Positions 45,610-54,270 of a stretch of 60,122 bases of DNA are shown here, piece by piece; the stretch's first letter is position 1; the number at the start of each line of letters is the position of its first letter. Both the position numbers and the translations under genes were made by a program. Under the pieces are notes generated by a model. It was not told the DNA's origin, did not search any database, and saw only the letters and a program-made list of their open reading frames with translations. This DNA comes from Candidatus Acidiferrales bacterium (lineage in GTDB: Bacteria; Bacteroidota; Ignavibacteria; Kryptoniales; JAKASW01). The stretch covers positions 1-60,122 of the forward strand of contig DATJAY010000010.1 in NCBI GenBank assembly GCA_035515795.1, given 5' to 3'.

Positions 45610-46092
45610 ATGAAAAAATTCTTAGCTATTGCTGTGCTCCTTACAGCATTTGCCGCGAGCGAATCGTTCGCACAAGCCACAGCTGTTGTAAATCTTACTG
45701 TCAATAATGCCATTTCGTTAACCAAAACTCGAGATATATCTTTTGGTATAGTCCCTCAAGGAGTAACTACCGTGACAATCAATCCAGTTACGGGCGCTGG
45801 CGCCACCGGGACATTCACTCTTGGTGCGTCTGCAAGCACTCAGATGAACGTGAGCTGGAGTTCAACTGATTTGGCAAGCGGCGGAAACACGATCGGTTTC
45901 GCGGGCGCTGGTACGGCTTCTGGCAACACCGTTAATGTCCAAGGGACTTCGCTCCCACTGACAAATCCCGGCATTTTCACCACAAGTGGTACGGGAGCTT
46001 ACTTCTTCTGGGCAGGCGGAACTGCGACGCTAACACCAACTCAAGCAACGGGTTCTTACACTGGCACCTATACCCTGACGGTCACTTACTAA
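45610..46092 (+). CDS. DUF4402 domain secreted protein
   Basis: 160 residues with a clear signal peptide (MKKFLAIAVLLTAFAASESFAQ) and strong GGAGG five bases before the ATG. The mature part is an all-beta DUF4402 domain: the conserved start ISLTKTRDISFGIVPQG, a PVTGAGATGTFTLGAS block, and the closing TGTYTLTVTY strand. Such proteins are small exported or surface proteins of unknown role, sometimes fimbria-like in fold. It has its own terminator and a paralogue directly downstream, so each may be separately expressed. Confidence 0.88.
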   Translation: MKKFLAIAVLLTAFAASESFAQATAVVNLTVNNAISLTKTRDISFGIVPQGVTTVTINPVTGAGATGTFTLGASASTQMNVSWSSTDLASGGNTIGFAGAGTASGNTVNVQGTSLPLTNPGIFTTSGTGAYFFWAGGTATLTPTQATGSYTGTYTLTVTY

Positions 46093-46114
46093 ATGTGATT
46101 CCTTTTTGTAATTC

Positions 46115-46146
46115 AGGCAGGCGATTTCTTCTCGCCTGCCTTTTTT
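46115..46146 (+). terminator. Intrinsic terminator after the first DUF4402 gene
   Basis: GGCAGGCGA (46116-46124) and TCGCCTGCC (46132-46140) form a nine-bp perfect stem with a seven-base loop followed by six T (46141-46146). It starts 23 bases past the stop codon. A textbook terminator. Confidence 0.95.
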
Positions 46147-46215
46147 ATTTCTGATAAAAACACCTGTTTCGTGCTTCCAGGGGGCGGCACAAGTCTTGCA
46201 TTATTTGTGCATGAG

Positions 46216-46704
46216 ATGCGGGAAAAAATATTGACAACCCTTGTACTCTTGTGTACAATTGCAGCGACGGAATCATTTGCCCAGCCTTCGACCACGACGG
46301 CAAATGTCACTATCAAAATCAACGGAGCGATGACTCTGACGAAGCTCCGCGACATGGATATGGGATTCGTCATGCAAGGAGTTATGTCGATCAGCGTGGA
46401 CCCGATTACCGGCGGCGCACAGACCGCCTATTTCACTTTTGACGCGGGCCCTAATGCCTCCGCCACCGTTTCGTTCTCTTCAACCAATCTGACAAGCGGC
46501 GCGGACAACATGCCTTTCACTTGCTCACTTGCTGGCGGCAATTCTCCAAACCAAAACAACGCCTCAATAGTCTCAAGCGGGGATGCTGTCACCACCAGTT
46601 CAACCGGCACTTATTATTTCTGGGCCGGCGGCACGGCTGACCTCTCACCGACGCAGCCTCTCGGCACTTATTCCGGCGACTTCATACTCTCGGTAGCATA
46701 CTGA
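46216..46704 (+). CDS. DUF4402 domain secreted protein, paralogue
   Basis: 162 residues. Signal peptide MREKILTTLVLLCTIAATESFAQ, then MTLTKLRDMDMGFVMQG, YFTFDAGPNASATVSF and the last strand YSGDFILSVAY, the same layout as the protein before it (45610-46092); likely a tandem duplication with considerable divergence. The frame extends to a GTG at 46171, but only the ATG at 46216 gives a proper signal peptide. It has no visible ribosome-binding site, unlike its paralogue, and sits after the terminator, so a weak or separate promoter is expected. Cellular role unknown. Confidence 0.85.
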   Translation: MREKILTTLVLLCTIAATESFAQPSTTTANVTIKINGAMTLTKLRDMDMGFVMQGVMSISVDPITGGAQTAYFTFDAGPNASATVSFSSTNLTSGADNMPFTCSLAGGNSPNQNNASIVSSGDAVTTSSTGTYYFWAGGTADLSPTQPLGTYSGDFILSVAY

Positions 46705-46842
46705 AGAAATTTTGAAATCTAGATTTCGAATCAAATTCAAGCTCCCGTGATGGGTTTTTGAGGCAACATTCGAATCTCATGATTCCAATTTCACCTCTTC
46801 TCTAAGACAAAAATCAAAATTCGCTGCGGCTTCGCAGATAAA

Positions 46843-46871
46843 TTGAAAATATGCGCATTTTTGCCTATAAT
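46843..46871 (+). promoter_or_regulatory. Consensus sigma70 promoter of plsY, apparently leaderless
   Basis: TTGAAA (46843-46848), a 17-base spacer, then a perfect TATAAT (46866-46871). The plsY GTG starts only five bases later, at 46877, where transcription itself would begin. No ribosome-binding site lies between them. Confidence 0.72.
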
Positions 46872-46876
46872 AATTA

Positions 46877-47488
46877 GTGTTCAATCTAGCCCTAGCAGTT
46901 GTTGCCTACTTAATCGGGTCTTTTCCGACGGCTTATGTGGTTGGAAAGCAGGCAAGAGGCATAGACATTTTGAGAAACGGGACCGGAAATGTAGGCGCTA
47001 TGAACGCCTATGATGTTACCGGCTCGAAACTGATCGGTGTCACGGTTGGAACAATTGACATACTCAAGGGGATCGCCGTGACCATGATAGCACAACATAT
47101 CTTCGGGCTGACCGGCTCGACGATAGTCTCAGAAGGCGACGGCCGCTTAGGTCTGTGTGTCATGGCCGGTTTTTTCGCCGTTCTCGGTCACAACTACTCA
47201 GTTTTCATAAAGTTCAAAGGAGGACGAGGACTCGCAACTGCGGCAGGCGCGCTTTTGATTGTCCAGCCGCTTTCCGTCGCAATCTATCTTGCGATCTATA
47301 TTTCGCTCAGAGCGGCAAAATTAAAACTATATCTCTCAAGCGTTTTTGGAATTCTAATTGCTTCGATACCGCTCCTTGCAAAATTTGCAGCCGCGCCGAT
47401 TGTTGAAGTATTCGCGGCGCTACTTTTGATCGTCGTTCTATCAAAACATATGATTCCCTTAAAAGATGAATTACAGAATGGAATATAG
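46877..47488 (+). CDS. plsY: Glycerol-3-phosphate acyltransferase PlsY
   Basis: Inner-membrane enzyme using acyl phosphate to make lysophosphatidate in phospholipid synthesis. 203 residues, with several hydrophobic segments. Family motifs: SFPTAYVVGK at the N-terminus, GTGNVGAMNAYDVTG (first conserved loop), GHNYSVFIKFKGGRGLAT (second loop, with GGRG) and the closing segment LSKHMIPLK. The GTG start fits the family N-terminus exactly and lies at the transcription start of the promoter just upstream. It overlaps the protease gene by 23 bases. Confidence 0.94.
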   Translation: MFNLALAVVAYLIGSFPTAYVVGKQARGIDILRNGTGNVGAMNAYDVTGSKLIGVTVGTIDILKGIAVTMIAQHIFGLTGSTIVSEGDGRLGLCVMAGFFAVLGHNYSVFIKFKGGRGLATAAGALLIVQPLSVAIYLAIYISLRAAKLKLYLSSVFGILIASIPLLAKFAAAPIVEVFAALLLIVVLSKHMIPLKDELQNGI

Positions 47489-48659
47489 CAGGCCGTCCGG
47501 ATGCGTCACGGGGACTCTCAGACTCTTACTTTTGGTATTGTTTCTATCCTCCCCATCAATTTCCACTGTCATGGCACAATCCGTGCGAGCCGAGGAAAAC
47601 GATCTGACTTCTTCGCGGGAAAATGCGATCACAAAATCCGTTCAAAGAATCAGCCCGGCAGTCGTCGGCATAAATGTCACCGCACAGGAGCAGCAAATGA
47701 GTCCTTTTGCCGCTGATCCGTTCTTTCGTGAGTTTTTTCAGGACAATCCATTCTTCCAACAGTTCATGCAAAGACAAAAATTTGAGATACGAAGTCTGGG
47801 CTCCGGGTTTCTGATTTCGGCGGATGGATATATCATAACCAACGAACATGTCGTCCATAATGCGACGAGGGTTCTCATAACGATGACAGACGGCACGAGA
47901 AGACCTGCCAAGATAATCGGCCACGATCTGAATAGCGACGTTGCCTTGTTGAAAATCGACGGAGACAGCTTGCCGTATTGCAGGCTCGGGGACAGCGACA
48001 GCATCCTTGTTGGGGAGTGGGCAATAGCCTTTGGAAATCCCTTCGGGCTGTTTGACATCAACAACAAACCGACCGTGACGGTCGGAGTCATAAGCTCGCT
48101 GGGTATGAACTTAAAAGTCGACGACCAAATGGGCGGCGTAAAAAATTACAGCAGCATGATCGAGACGGACGCGGCGATTAACCCGGGAAATTCCGGCGGC
48201 CCGCTCGTCGACCAGAACGGAAGAGTCATAGGCATGAATACTATGATTTACACCGGCGGTGTAAGTCAATCATACATCGGCTACGGATTCGCCATCCCGG
48301 TAAACAGAGTAAGAGCCATCGTGGAACAATTGAAAAAATACGGCAAAGTGGTACACGTAAGCTGGATCGGATTGAAGCTGCAGACTGTCGATGAAAACAT
48401 CGCAAAGTCTCTCAACATGAGCGAATTTTCGGGCGCGATGGTGAATACCGTGGAACCCGGAAGCCCGGCAGACAAGGCGGGACTTCATCCGGGTGACATA
48501 ATACTAAAATATCAGGATGATCCCGTGCGGGATGCCGACGCACTTCTTTCGCAGCTCCACGATTTACCGCCGGGGAGCAAAGCGAAATTCGAGATTCTCC
48601 GCAACAACAACTTATTGTCCCTGACTCTCGAGGTTGGAACAAAGGAAACCAGCAAATGA
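47466..48659 (+). CDS. DegP/HtrA-type serine protease with one PDZ domain
   Basis: 397 residues. N-terminal signal or anchor segment (LRLLLLVLFLSSPSISTVMAQ). The trypsin-like domain has H128 (ITNEHVVHN), D158 (NSDVALLK) and S243 (INPGNSGGPL), a complete triad, followed by a single PDZ domain (about 300-390, PADKAGLHPGDIILKY). The likely role is periplasmic protein quality control. Domain count is like DegS, but it is called DegP-like because the N-terminus could be cleaved. It overlaps plsY by 23 bases and purB by four, so it is translated from the same mRNA. Confidence 0.93.
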   Translation: MNYRMEYSRPSGCVTGTLRLLLLVLFLSSPSISTVMAQSVRAEENDLTSSRENAITKSVQRISPAVVGINVTAQEQQMSPFAADPFFREFFQDNPFFQQFMQRQKFEIRSLGSGFLISADGYIITNEHVVHNATRVLITMTDGTRRPAKIIGHDLNSDVALLKIDGDSLPYCRLGDSDSILVGEWAIAFGNPFGLFDINNKPTVTVGVISSLGMNLKVDDQMGGVKNYSSMIETDAAINPGNSGGPLVDQNGRVIGMNTMIYTGGVSQSYIGYGFAIPVNRVRAIVEQLKKYGKVVHVSWIGLKLQTVDENIAKSLNMSEFSGAMVNTVEPGSPADKAGLHPGDIILKYQDDPVRDADALLSQLHDLPPGSKAKFEILRNNNLLSLTLEVGTKETSK

Positions 48660-49954
48660 TAAAACGCTATTCACCTGCCGAATTGAGTGCCGTTTGGAGC
48701 GAAGAAAATAAATTCCGTATCTGGCTCGATGTAGAAATTGCGGCGATGGAATGCCAGGCACAGCTGGGAAGAATTCCGACGGAGGCGGTTTCCGAAGTCA
48801 AAGCGAAAGCGAAATTCGACGTCGCAAGAATAGATGAAATTGAGAGAACAGTCAAGCACGACGTTATCGCTTTCCTGACGAATGTCAGCGAGAATGTTGG
48901 ACCACCGGCAAGGTTTGTCCACCTCGGCATGACATCTTCGGATGTTCTCGATACGGCATCGGCAATTCAATTGAAACAGGCCGGCGAAATCATCCTCAAA
49001 CACCTTCTTGACATCCAAAAAATCATAGGCGAGTTAAGCCTGAAATATAAGGATGTCCCCGAGATCGGCCGTACGCACGGGATACACGCCGAGCCGATCA
49101 CGTTCGGCCTAAAAATCGCGGTGTGGTACGATGAACTCGGAAGAGACATCGTGCGGCTCAAGAGCGCCATTCAGGAAATCGCAGTCGCAAAAATTTCCGG
49201 CGCCGTAGGAACTTATTCGCACATTTCACCCGAGGTCGAAAAATATGTTGCGAAGAAATTCGGGCTGCAGCCTTCGATTGCCTCCACGCAGGTCATCCAG
49301 CGCGATCGGCACGCGCAATTCATGACTGTGCTAGCCGTAATTGCGGGCACGTTCGAGAAGATGGCGCTTGAGGTCCGGCACATGCAGAGAACGGAAGTCC
49401 TCGAGGCCGAAGAGCCGTTCACAAAGGGTCAAAAAGGTTCTTCTGCAATGCCGCACAAAAGGAATCCGGTGAATGCGGAAAGAATCTGCGGCATGGCAAG
49501 GTTGGTGCGATCGTATGCCATGGCCGCTCTCGAAAACCAGGCGCTGTGGCATGAAAGGGATATTTCCCACTCGTCCGTCGAGCGCGTGATATTTCCGGAT
49601 GCGACGCTGGGACTGGACTTCATGATTCTCGAATCTCAGAAAATCTTCAAGAATTTTGTCGTCTACCCGGAAAATATGAAGAGGAATCTCCAGATCACTC
49701 ACGGGCTCTTTTTCTCTGAAGACATTTTGCTGAAGCTTGTTGAAAGAGGAATGACGAGAGAACAGGCTTACGCTATCGTCCAGAGAAATGCCATGCAATG
49801 CTGGGAAACAGGTGAGGATTTCCTCTCGGCGCTGGGCAAAGATCGTGAAGTCGCTGAGAAAATCTCACCCGAAGAGCTAGCCGGGATTTTCAGCTTAGAT
49901 GCACTTTTGAAAAATGTTGACTACATTTATAAAACACTGGGATTAAAAGGATGA
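48656..49954 (+). CDS. purB: Adenylosuccinate lyase
   Basis: Cytoplasmic purine enzyme, cleaving SAICAR and adenylosuccinate. 432 residues, normal for the short bacterial form. The fumarase/ASL superfamily signature is GSSAMPHKRNP (261-271, with the catalytic Ser loop); TSSD is at 93-96 and H141 lies in RTHGIHAEP. The start overlaps the protease stop codon by ATGA and its own stop overlaps the next gene, which means tight translational coupling. Confidence 0.96.
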   Translation: MIKRYSPAELSAVWSEENKFRIWLDVEIAAMECQAQLGRIPTEAVSEVKAKAKFDVARIDEIERTVKHDVIAFLTNVSENVGPPARFVHLGMTSSDVLDTASAIQLKQAGEIILKHLLDIQKIIGELSLKYKDVPEIGRTHGIHAEPITFGLKIAVWYDELGRDIVRLKSAIQEIAVAKISGAVGTYSHISPEVEKYVAKKFGLQPSIASTQVIQRDRHAQFMTVLAVIAGTFEKMALEVRHMQRTEVLEAEEPFTKGQKGSSAMPHKRNPVNAERICGMARLVRSYAMAALENQALWHERDISHSSVERVIFPDATLGLDFMILESQKIFKNFVVYPENMKRNLQITHGLFFSEDILLKLVERGMTREQAYAIVQRNAMQCWETGEDFLSALGKDREVAEKISPEELAGIFSLDALLKNVDYIYKTLGLKG

Positions 49955-50262
49955 AGCTGCTTTTTCAGAGCAAGTCATTTTTAATCTGGCTCGGCGGATT
50001 CTACGGGCTGCTGGCAGGATTAACGATTGCCATGGCAGCGCAGATAACTTTCTTGAAGTTTTCGCTCGGTCCGATAAAATCGATAACTCTTATTGCGCTT
50101 GCCGGAGGCTCATCCGCCGCCGGCTCTCATCTCGTCAGCAAGCATCTCTTTCGAGAAGACGAACCTATCTTGAACCGCCCCTTGCACTACATTTTGTTCT
50201 TCTCTCTGCTTCCGGTCTTGATACTTATCCTTGCAATTATTCTATTCTTCAACCCGGATTAG
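49951..50262 (+). CDS. Small membrane protein of unknown function
   Basis: 103 residues with three predicted hydrophobic segments: FLIWLGGFYGLLAGLTIAMA, a middle segment around SITLIALAGGSSAAGSHL, and LHYILFFSLLPVLILILAII. A short basic/acidic loop (SKHLFREDEPILNRP) separates the last two. Start coupled to purB by a four-base overlap. No family recognised; last gene of the plsY-protease-purB transcript. Confidence 0.72.
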   Translation: MKLLFQSKSFLIWLGGFYGLLAGLTIAMAAQITFLKFSLGPIKSITLIALAGGSSAAGSHLVSKHLFREDEPILNRPLHYILFFSLLPVLILILAIILFFNPD

Positions 50263-50307
50263 AGATGATGATTTCAAATCGGAAAGACTAGCTGAAGGAA
50301 GATTTCT

Positions 50308-50361
50308 ATGGGAAGACATTTGAGATACAAAACTCAGAAAGCGAAGTTCCCAAAGGGTTGA
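50308..50361 (+). CDS. Possible 17-residue leader peptide upstream of lat
   Basis: A short frame, MGRHLRYKTQKAKFPKG, with AAGGA eight bases before its ATG, ending three bases before the lat ATG. It is Lys/Arg rich (six of 17). Placement suggests translational coupling or attenuation of the lysine aminotransferase gene; it may also be chance. Confidence 0.25.
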   Translation: MGRHLRYKTQKAKFPKG

Positions 50362-50364
50362 ATC

Positions 50365-51765
50365 ATGCCGGCAAAAAAGATTAAGAAAACAAAAAATAAA
50401 ATTACTACTGCCGATAACGACATTTACTCGCCAGGCATAAGCCCCGAACATGTGGCTGACGTTCTCCGCAAACATATGCTGGTGGACGGGTTCGATATCG
50501 TATTCGACCTCAAGCGAAGCAGCGGCTCCTACGCGTACGATGCAAAGAGCAAAGAAAAGTTCCTGGATTTTTTCACATTCTTCGGTTCGAATCCGGTTGG
50601 GTTCAACCATCCAAAGATGACGACGCCGGAGTTTCTTGAGAAATTAGCTTATGTCTCGGTACAAAAACCGTCATGTTCGGACTCGTATACGGTCGAGATG
50701 GCGGAATTCATAGATACATTCTCGCGAACTGCGATCCCGGATTACCTTCCTCACGTTTTCCTGATCGAGGGAGGAGGACTCGCGGTTGAGAATGCCCTGA
50801 AAGCCGCTTTCGATTTCAGAATGCAACGAAATCTCAGCTCCGGTTTTTACAGATCGACCGAAGATGAGAACAGGCTGAAGGTCATTCACTTCAGGAGAGC
50901 GTTTCACGGCCGCACCGGTTATACGCTTTCGCTGACAAATACCGATCCAGTCAAGACAAGGTATTTCCCGAAATTCAACTGGCCGCGAATACACAATCCG
51001 GCCATCAGCTTCCCCCTGAATGAAGAGAATCTCAAACTGGTAAAACAGGAAGAAGAAATATCGCTCAACCAGATCAAGCAGGCAATAGTAGAATTTGGAA
51101 AGGACATCGCCGCACTAATTATCGAGCCGATACAGGCAGAGGGCGGCGATAACCATTTCAGAAAAGAGTTCTTCATTCGGCTTCGGGACATCTGTACGGA
51201 CAACGACATCATCATGATTGTTGATGAAGTGCAAACCGGGATTGGCCTCACGGGTAAGATGTGGGCGCACCAGCATTTCGTCGAGCCCGACGTCGTTTCG
51301 TTCGGAAAAAAGACACAGGTCTGCGGCATTCTCGCCGGGACTATGTTTAACGAGGTAATCGAAAATGTCTTCAATACCTCCGGAAGGCTCAACAGCACTT
51401 GGGGAGGGAACCTTACCGACATGGTACGCTTCACTCGGCAGCTTCAGATCATTCAGGAAGAAAAACTTGTCGACAACGCCGCCAGGATCGGCGAACTCCT
51501 TCTTACGAGGCTGAGAGATCTGGAATCGGATTTCCCGCAGTTTGTACGGAATACGCGAGGCCGCGGACTCTTCTGTGCGTTTGATATGCCTTCTCCGCGG
51601 AAGAGGCTGGAACTCCGCCAGAGAACCTTCAACAGAAATCTTTTGATTATAGGATGCGGCGAACGAACCATTCGTTTCAGACCCCCGTTGAACGTCACCG
51701 CATCCGAGATAGAAAAAGGGATCGATATTATCCGCGCATCGCTTGCAGAAATGGAATCGGATTAA
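50365..51765 (+). CDS. lat: L-lysine 6-transaminase
   Basis: PLP-dependent class III aminotransferase that moves the epsilon-amino group of lysine to 2-oxoglutarate, first step of lysine breakdown through 2-aminoadipate. 466 residues. FTFFGSNPVGFNHPKM near the N-terminus, IEGGGLAVENALKAA, HGRTGYTLSLTNT, D287 in VDEVQTGIG, and the PLP Lys (K315) in SFGKKTQVCG are those of the LAT group rather than acetylornithine or GABA aminotransferases. The basic tail (MPAKKIKKTKNK) is not part of the fold. Convergent with obgE. Confidence 0.9.
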   Translation: MPAKKIKKTKNKITTADNDIYSPGISPEHVADVLRKHMLVDGFDIVFDLKRSSGSYAYDAKSKEKFLDFFTFFGSNPVGFNHPKMTTPEFLEKLAYVSVQKPSCSDSYTVEMAEFIDTFSRTAIPDYLPHVFLIEGGGLAVENALKAAFDFRMQRNLSSGFYRSTEDENRLKVIHFRRAFHGRTGYTLSLTNTDPVKTRYFPKFNWPRIHNPAISFPLNEENLKLVKQEEEISLNQIKQAIVEFGKDIAALIIEPIQAEGGDNHFRKEFFIRLRDICTDNDIIMIVDEVQTGIGLTGKMWAHQHFVEPDVVSFGKKTQVCGILAGTMFNEVIENVFNTSGRLNSTWGGNLTDMVRFTRQLQIIQEEKLVDNAARIGELLLTRLRDLESDFPQFVRNTRGRGLFCAFDMPSPRKRLELRQRTFNRNLLIIGCGERTIRFRPPLNVTASEIEKGIDIIRASLAEMESD

Positions 51766-51870
51766 CCGCAAAACCTCGAACTGACAAAATGAGGTGACGT
51801 TTGAAGGCAGGGGTTCGGGTGCAAATACAACGTTTGTCTTAACCTGTATCCCGATAAGGTGCCTTCGCGA

Positions 51871-52875
<1,005 letters not shown>

Positions 52876-53011
52876 TTACATCGACTTTCCAGATTCCAAT
52901 AATTTCAAGCAACAAAAAAATAAACCCGGAATCTATAGGGTCTACCGGCTTTTGATTTTAGGATTTCGATATTTTTTGAAGCTTCAGAAATGGATCTTGG
53001 AATTTCGTGGA

Positions 53012-54208
53012 TCAGGTGCTCGCATCGTGGTTAAATTTTTTACTAATTGCATCGGTGAATGCAACCGCATATTTGGAAAATGGGTTGATTCCACGATCAA
53101 TGAATATCCCTTCAACGATTTTTGACGCGCCCTTCCAGTCTGCGCTTTCATCTAACTTATGAATTGCAATATGGTACAGCGACTTGCTCCCTCCGAATAC
53201 TTTCTTGACAATTTTCGCTTCATTCTTTGCGCTCAACAAAGTCCTCACGGAAGGTGTTTTCTGTAGTGCATCGGCGACCTGTGGAGGCTCTGCCTGCGAT
53301 TGGGGATTCGACCCCGAACTGTATTCTCCGGCCTCCTTTTTATCATCCGCACCTTTCATCTCGGTTTTCTCATGCTGACGTTCCGCCCTCCTTTCAAATG
53401 ACTCCCAGTCTTTTGAAGATTCTATTTGCGGCTTGAGCAGGTCCACCGTCTGCGTCATATCCCTCGCCGGAGCCTGCAGAAGCGACTCGACGTCGCGGGA
53501 GTTGAGCGATTGAAACCCTTTTACTTCCTTCGCGAACTCTATGCGGTCCACGATCTCGTCCGCAGATTTATCTCTAAAGAAAAGAACCAGGGCGTCTACC
53601 GGAATCTTCGGATACCCGGCTGCGAACTCGAACAACTCCAGGAGAGGATTGGTAAGAGATTCGGCATTTGACGGCAGCGAGCTCAGAAGATGCTCGTCAA
53701 TTTTCGAGTGGAGCTTCCTCCAACTGTCAACGTCGATAGAGTCCTTGGTCTGGAACTCCATGTATTCACTTATTCCCTTCGAGTAATACTGGTAATCGCT
53801 GAGGAATCTCTCTGCCCGGTAAAAATTCGCTTTAGAAATATCACGCAGTCCTTTGAACAGGAATTTCTCCAGCGTCCATCGCGGACGAATGATATAATTG
53901 AACAGGAACTTTGAAGATTTGTCGGTCAGGTCGAGAAAATCGTCTCGGGAAAACTCGAAAGAGCTTTTGACGGAATGGCGGATTTCCTTGAAGAGTGTCT
54001 GTATCTCCGCGGGAGACATATCCACTTTGCCGGTTTTGCTCTTCCCGAATTCCTCATCGTCGATTATTTCATCCACCTCAGCCTCGGCAAACCTCTTAAA
54101 ATTAGCCGGCAGCTCCGAATCCGATTGAAGCGTGCGGAGCGGTATCCTCTCGCCGGTGTAACGCTTCGCTATATTGAACGCGAAACTTGAAATTTCCTTT
54201 TCAAACAT
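53012..54208 (-). CDS. Conserved-looking protein of unknown function
   Basis: 398 residues, mostly helical and charged, with no signal peptide or membrane segment. The first 270 residues look like a folded helical domain (for example NYIIRPRWTLEKFLFKGL). A low-complexity charged linker follows (about 275-315, RAERQHEKTEMKGADDKK), then a compact C-terminal region (about 320-395) with VKKVFGGSKSLYHIAIHKLD. It lies 63 bases after the TPR gene and 154 bases before obgE on the same strand, so it may be expressed with them. No family recognised. Confidence 0.75.
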   Translation of the reverse strand: MFEKEISSFAFNIAKRYTGERIPLRTLQSDSELPANFKRFAEAEVDEIIDDEEFGKSKTGKVDMSPAEIQTLFKEIRHSVKSSFEFSRDDFLDLTDKSSKFLFNYIIRPRWTLEKFLFKGLRDISKANFYRAERFLSDYQYYSKGISEYMEFQTKDSIDVDSWRKLHSKIDEHLLSSLPSNAESLTNPLLELFEFAAGYPKIPVDALVLFFRDKSADEIVDRIEFAKEVKGFQSLNSRDVESLLQAPARDMTQTVDLLKPQIESSKDWESFERRAERQHEKTEMKGADDKKEAGEYSSGSNPQSQAEPPQVADALQKTPSVRTLLSAKNEAKIVKKVFGGSKSLYHIAIHKLDESADWKGASKIVEGIFIDRGINPFSKYAVAFTDAISKKFNHDAST

Positions 54209-54270
54209 CGATCAGTTCCCCGAATCCATTTTTCTGATTCCGCTTTTCGCCATTCTCTTTCAATTCTTCA

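Noticed and set aside
46714-46727. GAAATCTAGATTTC palindrome after the second DUF4402 gene
   Set aside because: Without loop or T-run it cannot work as a terminator; a 14-base palindrome in AT-rich DNA is expected by chance.
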